From NCBI GenBank assembly GCA_016871685.1, contig VHCM01000006.1, positions 1-47,156 on the forward strand: a DNA stretch of 47,156 bases. Reading direction: 5' to 3'. Made by a program: the position numbers and the translations under genes. Of the stretch, positions 1 to 10,326 are shown one piece after another (position 1 is the first letter of the stretch; each line of letters begins with the position of its first letter). The notes below the pieces were generated by a model. It worked only from the letters and a program-made list of their open reading frames with translations, searched no databases and had not been told where the DNA came from. Origin of the DNA: Verrucomicrobiota bacterium (GTDB lineage Bacteria; Verrucomicrobiota; Verrucomicrobiia; Verrucomicrobiales; Akkermansiaceae).

Positions 1-3000
1 CCGCCGCCGTTTTCATAAAATGCGATGGCGATCCGCACGGCGTCGCCTTGCAGGTTCGCCACGCCGGTGAGTTCGCGCGAAGGATGGTCGCCGTTGTTGT
101 TGACCACGAGTTCGCCATCGTTTTTGTCGAAGACGCCGTCGCCGTTGAGGTCGATCCAGATCACGCTGCCGTCGTCGCTGCGCGTGCCGAAGGTGTAGTC
201 CCCCTCCCCTTGCTTCGAGACATCGAACCATCCCTGCCACAGCACCGCGAATTGATCGGTCGAGGTGAGCCCGGGCATCGCCGCGAATCCGCTGCTGTTG
301 TAGGTGATGTTCGAGCCATCGACGAACGTGCCGCTGGGCAACACGCTGAGGAGATTGGAAATCGGATCCAGGAATGACGAACCGAAGGTTGTGTCATACG
401 TCGAGGCCACCATGCCCGAGGCCGCGACGATCACCGAGACACTGCGCGAGCGCGTGCCGGAGGCGTTGGTGGCACTGATCGTGTAAGTCGTGTTCGCCGC
501 AGGCGCGAGCACCAACGAGCCGGACACCGGCAACGCGCCAGACCCCGGGTCCGGAGAGAGCGTCACGGCATCGGCGTTGACCGACTGCCACGTCAAGGTG
601 ACCGCTGTTCCGGGCAGCACCACGCTTTGCGATGCGGCGAGGCTCACCGAGGGCAGGGCGACGTAGGGGTCGGTGGTTTGGAAATGCGCGGATCCGCCGA
701 TCGGATCCAACGCGGCGAAGCTGTGGCCGCTCCCCTGCTTGAACTTCGCCTGGAACGACTCGTTGCCGGTATTTTCATAATACGCGACGGCGATGCGCAC
801 CGAATCGCCGTCGAGCTGCATCGTGCGGGTCTGCCCGCTGGAGGGATTCCCTCCGCTGACGATTTTTTCGCCGACGTCCGCGAAGTCGCCGTCACCATTG
901 AGATCGAGGTAGATCGCACTGCCGTCGTCGGCCGCGGTGCCAAACGTGTAGATCCCCGGCCCGTCGATGCCGATGTCGAACCAGCCCTGCCAGAGCACCG
1001 AGAACGTGTCGCGAGTGGTCAGCCCGGGCAGACTCGTCGATCCGCCGATCTCGATCGGTCCGATCTGCTCGAAGGATCCGCTGGCAGTCGCATTGATCAG
1101 CGTGGACACCGGATCGATCGCCGATGCGCCGCTGAGCGTGTCGTAGGTGGTCGCGGCGAGCGATCCTTGGGCGACAAAGACGCTGACCGACTTGGTGCGC
1201 GTGATGCCGCCGCCGGTGGCGCTGAGCGTGTAGGTGGTCGTTGCGGCAGGCGTCAGCGTCAGCGAGCCATTCGGACCCTGCACGCCGATGCCGGGGTCGA
1301 TCGTGATGCTGTCCGTTCCGCTCACCGCCCAGTCGAGCGTGACCGATCCGCCGGCCTTGATCGCCGCGGTGCTGGCGTTGAAGGCGATTTCCGGCACGCC
1401 GGGGACGAGGTAGAACGACTCGGTGTAGGTTCTGCGCGTCGCGGGCAGAGCGGATTCCTGCGCGCTTTGCGTTTGCAAGACGTTCCATTCGACACCGTCG
1501 CGGCTGCCTTCGATCCGCCAAGCCACCGGATCGGTGCCGCTGTTTTCACCGGACGTCGCGAGGCGGTAGCCGATCGGCACGACCTGCGAGCCATAATCGA
1601 AGATGATTGGCGCAAACGAGAGATCATTTGAATATTCGATCCACACCGAGTCCGTGTCGCCATCGGTGAGGTTGAAGACCGAGCCGTAGCTCCAATCGAC
1701 CGCGCCCACCGACGATTCCGCGACGGCGAGCGGACCAGTGGTGCTGAAGAATTCGATTTCGCCGAGCGCGAATTCCACACCGTAGTTGCGTGGCCGGACC
1801 GGCACGAATCGCAGGTAGCGGTATGACCCGGGATCGACGAGGGTGAGCGTGAACGACTCGCTCTGCGTCCCTTGCGCGTTTTGCGCGGTGAGCGTGTAGG
1901 TCGTCGTCACCGATGGCGTCACGACCAACGATCCGACGGGCGGCAGCGGACCGCCTCCCGGGTCCGGGGAAATCGTCACGGAGTCCGCGCCGAGAACCGA
2001 CCACGACAGCGTCGCGGAGTTTCCCATTTCGACGAATCCGGATGCGGCGCGGAATGATGCGATCACCGGTGCGCCGGCCCGGCCATCGGGATCGAAGGTG
2101 TATTGGATCGCCGGAATGTTTTCTTCCGAATCATCACCGGTGCTGATTCCGAAGCCATAGCCATCCGGGATCTCCAGCGCATCGGGACTCAGGCGGATGA
2201 ACACATACTGCCCGGCGTTCGCGCCATTCGCATACGCTTGGTTGAGCCAGTAGCCCAGCGCTGCCGCGGCGCTGCCCGAGGTGCCCGAGCCGACTTGCGC
2301 GTCGAGCGGCGTCGATTCATTGAGAAATCCCGACTGCAACAACACGCCGCGCGTCAGGTGGTTGTCCGCGCCGTCGACCACGTCACTCCCCAGCGTGTAG
2401 GAATCGGGGCGGACGTCCGGCAACCCGAAGAGCTGGATCGGCGTGCGTCCGTTCGCACCCAGCGATCCGCCATACACCCGCAGCTTCAATTCCGCGGTGC
2501 TGAATCCTCCCGGGCCGAGATCCGGCAGTTGAAACGGAATGACGATGTGGCGCAACACATCGTCCAAAGGCAGGCGACCGACATCGAGCACCGCGAAGAA
2601 TTCACCACCGGGAAAATCACTCACCAATGAGCCGTCGTCGAGGTAGGTGAGATACTCGGCATCGTCGTAGGAAGCGGTCATCCGCCCGCGCGGCAGTTGC
2701 TCCACGACGACCCCGGCGAATGCGAGAGTGAAGCCCGCGGCATTGTTGGCGACGAGCGAGAAGTTCGTGCTCTGCGCGGGACGCAGCGTGATGCTGCCCG
2801 CCGGGTTGACCACGCCAATGCCGGTGATGTGGATGCTCGCGGCATCGGCGACGTTCCACGCCACAGTGATGCTCTCGCCTTCCTTGATCGTCGTCGGCGT
2901 CACGCTGAATTGATTGACCACCGGACTGCCCTCGGCCGAGGCGCCCTCGCCCGTGCCGTAGGTGGGAAACCCGTCCGACCATGCGCGCCGCGCGACGGGA

Positions 3001-4343
3001 ATGGTTTCGTTTTCCCGCTCGTCGACGAGAAACCAGTTGCTGCCGTCGATGCTGCCTTCGAGTCTCCAGCTCACCGGATCGCGTCCGTCCGCATCATTGC
3101 CGGTGGCGAACCGGTAGCCGGTGACCACCACGTTGCGGCCGAAGTTGAGAATGAGCGGTTTGCCATTGCGATCATACCACTTGGTCGAAAGCAGTTGATC
3201 CACTGCTTTGGGCGCCCCCTCGAAATCACTGATGCTGTTGGATCCGCCGGGATTGCTGGCGGAAGCACCGGTCACCGGCTCCGTGCCGAGCAGCAGTTGG
3301 AATTCCGACAACTGAGCTTCGGTTCCTCCGGCTCGCATCGCCAACGGAGTGAAACGGAAATACCGGTACACGGCCGGACCCGGCACGCCCACGGTGATCT
3401 TGCGCGACTTGCTGCCGGCGGCACTCTCGGCGATCAGCTCGTACGTCGTCGTCGCCACCGGCGTGATCTCGATGCTGCCCGTGGCAGCGACTTCGCCGAG
3501 GCCCGGCAGGATGCTGACCCGTGTGGCACCGCTCACGTCCCACGTGAGCGTCACCGGATCGCCAGACTCGACGAATCGGCTACTCGACGTGAACGCGCGG
3601 ATCGTCGCACCGGGCGCCTGGGTCACCGACAACCGCACGCGGTCCCAGAAACTCTGATTGCCTCCCGAAGCGATGCCGGAGGTGCTGTCGTCACGGCTGC
3701 CGAGCGACGCGATGAAGATCCCCACCCCGCCTTGACGCAAATGATCGTCCGCGCCGACCCGATAGGTGTGAATCACATCGCCCATCGTGCCGCTCTTGAA
3801 TCCGTTCGGTGGCACCGACACCGCGCTGCGCTGACTCACCACATTGCCGAGCCATCCGCTCGCGCCGGGCGCGCCGCTCTTGACCGCCAACCCGTCGCTG
3901 AAGCCGATGAACGAATCATCAGCCCAACGCGGCGTGGCAGTGCTGCTACCCGATCGATCGCCCGCGGCGATGGTCAGCGTGAGAAGATCGCCCTCGCCGA
4001 GATCCGACCACGACAATCCGGTGACCTGCGAGACCACAGCACCCGCTATCATCATCAAGGCCTGGTTGCCATCGGCCGGAACCAGGTTCTGCTTGCCCAC
4101 CGCCAGTTGAAGGCCAGCAGCAACCGCCGCGTTGTCGGTCGCGACCACGGTCCAGCCGCTCGGCATGCCGGAGGGAAAATCGCGCAGCTCGCCATAGGTG
4201 AAAAACGAGGGGTTCGAGCTCAGATCGCTCTCAAAATCCGGGTTGGAGATGTTCACGGATTCGGCCGCAAGCCATGGTGTGGCGCCAACCAGCGAGAAAA
4301 ACAACGAGGCGATGCCCGGAAACAGGCTGGGTTTGATCATCAT
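1..4343 (-). CDS. Giant modular secreted protein (partial, runs off the left window edge), with repeated Ig/PKD-like, discoidin-like, PA14-like and DNRLRE-like segments
   Basis: Manual reverse-strand translation from ATG at 4343 (MMIKPSLFPGIASLFFSLVGATPWLAAESVNISNPDFESD...). Frame (first codon base mod 3 = 2) checked at about 10 places down to position 59, e.g. GIYTFGTAADDGSAIYLDLNGDGDFAD near 956 and GDAVRIAIAFYENGGG near the edge. N-terminal signal-peptide-like segment. Not in the ORF track because it is open at the window edge. Confidence 0.85.
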   Translation of the reverse strand, partial: MMIKPSLFPGIASLFFSLVGATPWLAAESVNISNPDFESDLSSNPSFFTYGELRDFPSGMPSGWTVVATDNAAVAAGLQLAVGKQNLVPADGNQALMMIAGAVVSQVTGLSWSDLGEGDLLTLTIAAGDRSGSSTATPRWADDSFIGFSDGLAVKSGAPGASGWLGNVVSQRSAVSVPPNGFKSGTMGDVIHTYRVGADDHLRQGGVGIFIASLGSRDDSTSGIASGGNQSFWDRVRLSVTQAPGATIRAFTSSSRFVESGDPVTLTWDVSGATRVSILPGLGEVAATGSIEITPVATTTYELIAESAAGSKSRKITVGVPGPAVYRYFRFTPLAMRAGGTEAQLSEFQLLLGTEPVTGASASNPGGSNSISDFEGAPKAVDQLLSTKWYDRNGKPLILNFGRNVVVTGYRFATGNDADGRDPVSWRLEGSIDGSNWFLVDERENETIPVARRAWSDGFPTYGTGEGASAEGSPVVNQFSVTPTTIKEGESITVAWNVADAASIHITGIGVVNPAGSITLRPAQSTNFSLVANNAAGFTLAFAGVVVEQLPRGRMTASYDDAEYLTYLDDGSLVSDFPGGEFFAVLDVGRLPLDDVLRHIVIPFQLPDLGPGGFSTAELKLRVYGGSLGANGRTPIQLFGLPDVRPDSYTLGSDVVDGADNHLTRGVLLQSGFLNESTPLDAQVGSGTSGSAAAALGYWLNQAYANGANAGQYVFIRLSPDALEIPDGYGFGISTGDDSEENIPAIQYTFDPDGRAGAPVIASFRAASGFVEMGNSATLSWSVLGADSVTISPDPGGGPLPPVGSLVVTPSVTTTYTLTAQNAQGTQSESFTLTLVDPGSYRYLRFVPVRPRNYGVEFALGEIEFFSTTGPLAVAESSVGAVDWSYGSVFNLTDGDTDSVWIEYSNDLSFAPIIFDYGSQVVPIGYRLATSGENSGTDPVAWRIEGSRDGVEWNVLQTQSAQESALPATRRTYTESFYLVPGVPEIAFNASTAAIKAGGSVTLDWAVSGTDSITIDPGIGVQGPNGSLTLTPAATTTYTLSATGGGITRTKSVSVFVAQGSLAATTYDTLSGASAIDPVSTLINATASGSFEQIGPIEIGGSTSLPGLTTRDTFSVLWQGWFDIGIDGPGIYTFGTAADDGSAIYLDLNGDGDFADVGEKIVSGGNPSSGQTRTMQLDGDSVRIAVAYYENTGNESFQAKFKQGSGHSFAALDPIGGSAHFQTTDPYVALPSVSLAASQSVVLPGTAVTLTWQSVNADAVTLSPDPGSGALPVSGSLVLAPAANTTYTISATNASGTRSRSVSVIVAASGMVASTYDTTFGSSFLDPISNLLSVLPSGTFVDGSNITYNSSGFAAMPGLTSTDQFAVLWQGWFDVSKQGEGDYTFGTRSDDGSVIWIDLNGDGVFDKNDGELVVNNNGDHPSRELTGVANLQGDAVRIAIAFYENGG

Positions 4344-4516
4344 GGGAACATCCGATGGATGGGTACAGCCTAGCTCCGGGCGCGTCAGCGACAAGGAACA
4401 ATTTCGTCGACCCGAGTGTGACAATGTCATCATATTGTAAATCAGCGGTTTTTCCTCCGCCCCATCCGGGATTGCGTTGTCTCCGTAAACCTCATCGGAT
4501 TTGACGCGTGCGGGGG

Positions 4517-5404
4517 ATGCGTTTATCCACGGGGCTGATGCGAGTCTTTCAACCGATGGCAATGGCCGTGGCGTCGCTGATCATGGCGGTCAGCGCCCAT
4601 GCGCAGTTGGTCACTTCACTCAAGATTCCCAAGAAGATGCACCTCACCGGCGAGCCGGTGGCGGTGATCCTATCGGTGACGAATCACTCCGGAAGAGAAC
4701 TCGTGTTCCGTGGCGACGGCCGTTTTCCTTGGCTGCATTTCGAATGCACCGACGGGTCAGGACATTCGATTCCGGCGTCAGGCAGCGCGGCATTCGCCCC
4801 AATGAAAATCGCCGCCGGTCAGACGATGGCTCGCGAGATCGACCTCGGATCGATGTTCCAGCTCGAGCGCCCCGGCAGCTATTCGGTGTCGGCCACGATC
4901 CAGTCGCCGCTGGGCGACGGCCGGGCGTACCGCACCAACCGCGCGCACTTTGTCCAAAGCCCGGGCCGCAGCCTGTGGTCGCAGAAAATCGGCCGCGGCG
5001 GATCGGGCCGCACCCGAGAATTCCGTCTGCTCAGCTTCACCGGAGACAGCAAGTCCCAGGTCTATGCCCAGATCTTTGATCACTCGACCGGCCGGGTCGT
5101 CCGGACGTTCCCGCTCGGCGACGCGATGTCACTGCGCAAGCCCGTCGCCACCGTCGACCGCCAGCAGCAAATGCACGCGCTGTTCATGACCACCCCGAGC
5201 ATCTGGAGCCACTGCGTCATCGATACCCAAGGCCGAATGGTGGAACGCAACTTCCACAAGCTCGCCAGCACCGGCGACCCACGGCTCGTGATCTCGCCGG
5301 ACGGGTCGGTCCAGATCGTCAACAGTCAACCCTACGACCCGAAAGTCGAAGCCGCACGCCGTGCCACCATCCGAAAACTGTCCGATCGCCCGCAAATGCT
5401 CTGA
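4517..5404 (+). CDS. Hypothetical secreted protein with signal peptide (start may be 4508, 4517 or 4538)
   Basis: ORF with N-terminal hydrophobic segment ending in AHAQ; no family recognised. Confidence 0.6.
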   Translation: MRLSTGLMRVFQPMAMAVASLIMAVSAHAQLVTSLKIPKKMHLTGEPVAVILSVTNHSGRELVFRGDGRFPWLHFECTDGSGHSIPASGSAAFAPMKIAAGQTMAREIDLGSMFQLERPGSYSVSATIQSPLGDGRAYRTNRAHFVQSPGRSLWSQKIGRGGSGRTREFRLLSFTGDSKSQVYAQIFDHSTGRVVRTFPLGDAMSLRKPVATVDRQQQMHALFMTTPSIWSHCVIDTQGRMVERNFHKLASTGDPRLVISPDGSVQIVNSQPYDPKVEAARRATIRKLSDRPQML

Positions 5405-5493
5405 TTTTATCCAATTTGAGCCCACTTTTTTTTCTTTACAGATGGATGAAAATCAATTTTTCTTAATCATTCATTTCATTCATCCCGCAAGCC

Positions 5494-6135
5494 ATGTCCG
5501 TTTCACGCATCACTTCTTTGCTGTGTCTCGCCGCCGTGCTGTTGGCACCTGCGGCGATGGCGGCCGCATTCCGCACGGTGGTCATTGATCCGGGCCACGG
5601 CGGTCACGACTCGGGCGGCCGCTGGGGCAAGGTTTATGAAAAGCACATCGCGCTCGACACCGCGCTGCGGCTTGAGAAGCACCTGCGCAAGATGGGCTAT
5701 CGCACGGTGATGACCCGGCGTGACGATCGGTTTCTGACGCTGCCGCAGCGGGTCGAGTTCGCCAACCGCCATCGCGAGGCCATCTTCGTGAGCGTCCACT
5801 ACAACTACACTTGGAAGCAGCAGGTCCAGGGAGTCGAGACGTTTTACTTCAATCAAGACGGCTGGAACCTGGCCAACCACGTCCAACGCTCGATGATCCA
5901 GCGCACCCGCTCGGAGGACCGCCAAGCCCGCTTCGCCCGCTACTACGTGATCCGTAACTGCAAGCTGCCCTCCATTCTGGTTGAAGGCGGATTCGTCAGC
6001 AATGAGGAGGAGCGCAAGCTGATGAAATCCGGCGGGTTCCGCGAGGCGATCGCCCGCGGCATCGCCGAAGGCATCGACCGCTATCGCAAAGCGGAGGAAA
6101 CCACCAAGGGCAGGCCGACCGGTGCCCGAGGATAA
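5494..6135 (+). CDS. N-acetylmuramoyl-L-alanine amidase (Amidase_3)
   Basis: Signal peptide, then VVIDPGHGGHDSGG, ALRLEKHLRKMGYRTVMTR, FVSVHYN, SILVEGGFVSNEEE motifs. Confidence 0.9.
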   Translation: MSVSRITSLLCLAAVLLAPAAMAAAFRTVVIDPGHGGHDSGGRWGKVYEKHIALDTALRLEKHLRKMGYRTVMTRRDDRFLTLPQRVEFANRHREAIFVSVHYNYTWKQQVQGVETFYFNQDGWNLANHVQRSMIQRTRSEDRQARFARYYVIRNCKLPSILVEGGFVSNEEERKLMKSGGFREAIARGIAEGIDRYRKAEETTKGRPTGARG

Positions 6136-6144
6136 ATCGGACGA

Positions 6145-6375
6145 ATGAGCGCGGTCACCCGCTCGGAAATGTTGGCGGCCGAATCGGCGGCCATCCGCGC
6201 AGGCTGGAGTGAGGAAGAGCTGCTCGATCTCGCAGGGTCCCGCCTCGGCCGTGCGATCGCCCGATTGGAAACACTCGCGTCGCTGAATGGTCGGTATGGA
6301 ATTTCTCAGTCCGCACAGAGTCAGGTGACGTGCGGAGCTCAAGAGTGGCACGGGCAGCTTGCCCGTGGCTTGTGA
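6145..6375 (+). pseudogene. Truncated NAD(P)H-hydrate epimerase (YjeF_N)-like N-terminal fragment running into a REP-like repeat
   Basis: VTRSEMLAAESAAIRAGWSEEELLDLAGSRLGRAIARL resembles the first helices of YjeF_N proteins; the Rossmann core (GxGxNGGDG) is absent and the ORF continues into repeat sequence at 6341. Confidence 0.45.
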
Positions 6376-6442
6376 AAACACCGGCGGGCCGCCCGTGCCC
6401 CCCTTGTGGAGAAAAGCGGGCGGGACACCCACGCTCCCTGAA
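6341..6442. repeat. REP-like intergenic element with hairpin
   Basis: CACGGGCA-GCT-TGCCCGTG (6349-6367) perfect 8-bp stem, then GGCGGGCCGCC and GGCGGGACACCCACGCTCCC, related to the copies at about 11861 and 42142. Confidence 0.6.
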
Positions 6443-6450
6443 AACGCGCC

Positions 6451-6972
<522 letters not shown>

Positions 6973-7389
6973 TCATCCCTTCGATTTCAGCAGATCGCGG
7001 ATCTCGGCGAGCAGTTTTTCCTGGGCGGTGGGCTCCGGCGAATCGGCGCTGATCGCGGCGAGTTCCTTCGCCTTGTTGATCGCCTTGACGACGAGGAACA
7101 TGACAAAGGCGACGATGACGAAGTTGATCGCGACCGTCACGAAGCTGCCGTAGGCGAAGACCGCCCCCTGCTCGCGCGCCTGATCGAGAGTGGCGGCGGT
7201 GACCCTGGACGAAAGGCCGATGAACTTGTTGCTGAAGTCCATGCCACCGGAGATCTGGCCAACGACTGGCATCACGAGGTCCTCGATGAACGAGCCGGAG
7301 AGCTTGGTGAAGGCCGCGCCCATCACGAAGGCGACGGACATGTCGATGAGGTTGCCTTTGAGGGCGAATTTCTTGAATTCCTTGAACAT
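6973..7389 (-). CDS. mscL: Large-conductance mechanosensitive channel
   Basis: MFKEFKKFALKGNLIDMSVAFVMGAAFTKLSGSFIEDLVMPVVG. Confidence 0.95.
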   Translation of the reverse strand: MFKEFKKFALKGNLIDMSVAFVMGAAFTKLSGSFIEDLVMPVVGQISGGMDFSNKFIGLSSRVTAATLDQAREQGAVFAYGSFVTVAINFVIVAFVMFLVVKAINKAKELAAISADSPEPTAQEKLLAEIRDLLKSKG

Positions 7390-7509
7390 GGGGGTGGATG
7401 GAAGGAATACCCAAGCATCCGACCCGCTCCGCTGCCAAGTGGATTTTCCCGGAGGTCGGCCGCCACTTCCCGCTTGGCAGGGACTCTTCCATCAGGAAAC
7501 CATCAACTC

Positions 7510-8445
7510 ATGGCCATCACCCGCCCGCTCACGCTGCGCCGCCTGCTCGACGAGGTTGGGCCGGTCGATGCGGTGGGCCTCGACGAGCGGGTTGCCAAAT
7601 ACACGACGCGCAGCATCAAGCGCGACTCCAAGGTGCGCGGCCTGCGAATGGCGGTGTCGATGGTGGATCTCACCACGCTCGAAGGCAAGGACACGCCGGG
7701 CAAGGTGGCCTCGCTGTGTCGCAAGGCGTTGAGGCCGCACGATGCAGCGGACACGCCGCAAGTCGCCGCGGTGTGCGTCTATCCGTCGATGGTGCGACAC
7801 GCCGTCGGCCACGTCCGCGGCACGGGCGTGCGTGTGGCTTCGGTGGCCACCGCGTTTCCGTCGGGTCAGACACCGCTCAAGACCCGGCTCGCGGAGGTGA
7901 AACAAGCGGTGACCGACGGGGCGGACGAAATCGACATGGTGATCCGGCGCGGCGCGTTCCTCGCCGGGCGGCTCGACGAGGTGCGGGACGAAATCGCGGC
8001 GGTGGTCGACGCCTGCGGCAACGCCGTGCTCAAGGTGATTCTCGAGACGAGCGAGCTGGAGACGCCCGATCACATTCGCGCGGCGTCGTTTCTCGCGATG
8101 CAGGTGCTGCGCGACGGCGATTTCATCAAGACGTCCACCGGCAAGACCTCGTCCAACGCGACGCTGGCGAACAACCAGGTGATGATCGACGCGATCCGCG
8201 ACCACTACCTCGCCACCGGCACGCGCATCGGCATGAAACCCGCAGGCGGCATCCGCACCGCCAAGCAGGCGCTGCATTACCTTGTCGCGGTCAAGGAGAC
8301 GCTGGGCGACGAATGGCTCCACCCATCGCGCTACCGGTTCGGCGCATCATCACTGCTCAACGACCTGCTTCGCCAGCTCGAAACCCAGCGCGGCGGCGCA
8401 TACCCCGCCCCGTGGTCGTTCTCCGAAGATTCCGGTGGCTATTGA
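7510..8445 (+). CDS. deoC: Deoxyribose-phosphate aldolase
   Basis: MVDLTTLEGKDTPGKV, VCVYPSMV, VASVATAFPSGQTPLKTRLAEVKQAVTDGADEIDMVI, DFIKTSTGKT, GMKPAGGIRT. Start trimmed from the longer ORF to ATG 7510. Confidence 0.95.
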   Translation: MAITRPLTLRRLLDEVGPVDAVGLDERVAKYTTRSIKRDSKVRGLRMAVSMVDLTTLEGKDTPGKVASLCRKALRPHDAADTPQVAAVCVYPSMVRHAVGHVRGTGVRVASVATAFPSGQTPLKTRLAEVKQAVTDGADEIDMVIRRGAFLAGRLDEVRDEIAAVVDACGNAVLKVILETSELETPDHIRAASFLAMQVLRDGDFIKTSTGKTSSNATLANNQVMIDAIRDHYLATGTRIGMKPAGGIRTAKQALHYLVAVKETLGDEWLHPSRYRFGASSLLNDLLRQLETQRGGAYPAPWSFSEDSGGY

Positions 8446-8474
8446 ACCCCGCATTTTCCAAGCCCCCTCCGACC

Positions 8475-9959
8475 ATGCCTGCCAAGTCCAAGCGACCCAC
8501 CGCCCGTGAGCTGCTCTTCGGCGATCTGTGGGAATTCGACCCCGCGCCTGAATCGGCACCGGCCCACATCGAGTCGCGCTACGGTCTGTTCATCGGCGGA
8601 CGCATGGTCGAGCCGAAATCGAAGCGTCACTTCAATTCGATCTCGCCGCGCGACGGCTCGGTGCTCTCGCGGATCGCTCACGCAAATGCGGCCGACGTCG
8701 ACGCCGCCTACCGTGCAGCAGCGGCCGCATTCCGCCCGTGGAGTCGGCTGCCCGGCCACGAGCGCGGCAAATACTTGTTCCGCATCGCACGCCTGCTGCA
8801 AGACCGCGCGCGGGAATTCGCCGTCGCCGAGTCGCTCGACGGCGGCAAGCCGATCCGCGAGTCGCGCGACTTCGACCTGCCGGTGGCCGCCGCGCATTTC
8901 TTCTATCACGCCGGCTGGGCGGACAAGCTCGCCTACGTCGCCCCGGGAAGATCGCTGGCACCGCTGGGCGTGATCGGTCAGGTGATCCCGTGGAATTTCC
9001 CGCTGCTCATGCTCGCGTGGAAGATCGCCCCGGCACTCGCCACCGGCAACACTGTGGTGATCAAACCGGCCGAAACCACCTCGATCACCGCGATGAAGTT
9101 CGCGTCGATCCTGCAGGACGCCGGGCTGCCACCGGGTGTGGTCAACATCGTCACCGGTGCGGGCGACACCGGCGCGGCAGTGGTCAATCACCCGCTCGCG
9201 GCAAAGATCGCGTTTACCGGGTCGACCGAGGTCGGCAAGAGCATCCAACACGCGCTGGCCGGCACCGGCAAGCGGCTCACGCTCGAACTGGGCGGCAAGG
9301 CCGCCAACATCGTGTTCGACGACGCTCCGCCCGACCAGGCGGTCGAGGGCATCATCAACGGCATCTTCTTCAACCAAGGGCATGTCTGCTGCGCCGGATC
9401 GCGCCTGCTGGTGCAGGAAGACATCGCCGATGAGATCGTCGCGCGGCTCAAGCGCCGCATGGCGGTGCTGCGCGTCGGCGATCCGCTCGACAAAAACACC
9501 GACGTCGGCGCGATCAATTCGAAGGAGCAACTCGCGAGGATCCGCTCATTGGTGAAATCCGGCGTCGACGAGGGCGCGGTGATCCACCAGTGCGCGTGCC
9601 GCCTTCCGGCAAAGGGCTATTATTTCCCGCCCACCTTGTTCACCGGCGTGACGCAAAGCCAGCGCATCGCCCGTGAGGAGATCTTCGGTCCGGTGTTGTC
9701 GATCCTGACCTTCCGCACGCCCGACGAGGCGGTGGAGAAAGCGAACAACACCGCCTACGGCCTGAGTGCCGGGGTGTGGACCGACAAGGGGTCGCGCATT
9801 CTGATGATGGCGTCGCGACTCAAGGCCGGCGTGGTCTGGGCCAACACGTACAACAAGTTCGATCCCTCGTCGCCCTTCGGCGGATACAAGGAATCCGGAT
9901 TCGGCCGCGAGGGCGGAAAACACGGACTGCTCGACTACGCGTTGCTGGTGCCGCGGTGA
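8475..9959 (+). CDS. Aldehyde dehydrogenase, catalytically complete; resembles the N-terminal domain of ALDH16-type proteins
   Basis: VIGQVIPWNFPLLMLAWKIAPALATGNTVV, AFTGSTEVGK, ELGGKAANIVFDD, FNQGHVCCAGSR (Cys), FGGYKESGFGREGG. Confidence 0.92.
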   Translation: MPAKSKRPTARELLFGDLWEFDPAPESAPAHIESRYGLFIGGRMVEPKSKRHFNSISPRDGSVLSRIAHANAADVDAAYRAAAAAFRPWSRLPGHERGKYLFRIARLLQDRAREFAVAESLDGGKPIRESRDFDLPVAAAHFFYHAGWADKLAYVAPGRSLAPLGVIGQVIPWNFPLLMLAWKIAPALATGNTVVIKPAETTSITAMKFASILQDAGLPPGVVNIVTGAGDTGAAVVNHPLAAKIAFTGSTEVGKSIQHALAGTGKRLTLELGGKAANIVFDDAPPDQAVEGIINGIFFNQGHVCCAGSRLLVQEDIADEIVARLKRRMAVLRVGDPLDKNTDVGAINSKEQLARIRSLVKSGVDEGAVIHQCACRLPAKGYYFPPTLFTGVTQSQRIAREEIFGPVLSILTFRTPDEAVEKANNTAYGLSAGVWTDKGSRILMMASRLKAGVVWANTYNKFDPSSPFGGYKESGFGREGGKHGLLDYALLVPR

Positions 9960-10086
9960 GCCGTCGTGACCCGGACGATGACCTCACCGGGCGTATTCGT
10001 CGTGCCTTGCAAATACCCTCAGCCATCGCCACCTCATCTCATCCATATCAGCTTGCCATCTGACCTGTTTGATGTATGATGCATTC

Positions 10087-10326
10087 ATGCCTACCAAAAC
10101 GATCAGTTTGGAAATTGACGCCTATGAAAAGCTGCGTGCGGCAAAGCGATGCGGCGAGTCATTTACGGAAGTCGTTCGCCGCGCTCTGATTCCCCAGATC
10201 GCCCCGACAGGTGGCGTGTTACGTGACTACTTTCGCAGCGGTGGGGCAAATGCGGACGATCAGTTCCTCGATTCTGTGGAACGTGCCGCATCATCCGACC
10301 CCATTCCTGAAAATCCATGGGACTGA
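10087..10326 (+). CDS. vapB: VapB-type antitoxin (DUF217-like)
   Basis: MPTKTISLEIDAYEKLRAAKRCGESFTEVVRRAL; 10-nt overlap with the downstream PIN gene. Alternative start 10069. Confidence 0.8.
   Translation: MPTKTISLEIDAYEKLRAAKRCGESFTEVVRRALIPQIAPTGGVLRDYFRSGGANADDQFLDSVERAASSDPIPENPWD

Noticed and set aside
2697-4373. 558-aa plus-strand ORF
   Set aside because: Antisense to the giant minus-strand ORF; Arg/His-rich low-complexity translation with no family resemblance, typical of GC-rich shadow frames.
4421-4438. ACAATgtcatcatATTGT inverted repeat as an operator between the divergent genes at 4343 and 4517
   Set aside because: Only 5-bp arms in an AT-rich spacer; plausible but not distinguishable from chance without comparative data.
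8439-9530. 363-aa minus-strand ORF opposite ALDH
   Set aside because: Shadow ORF of a conserved catalytic ALDH.
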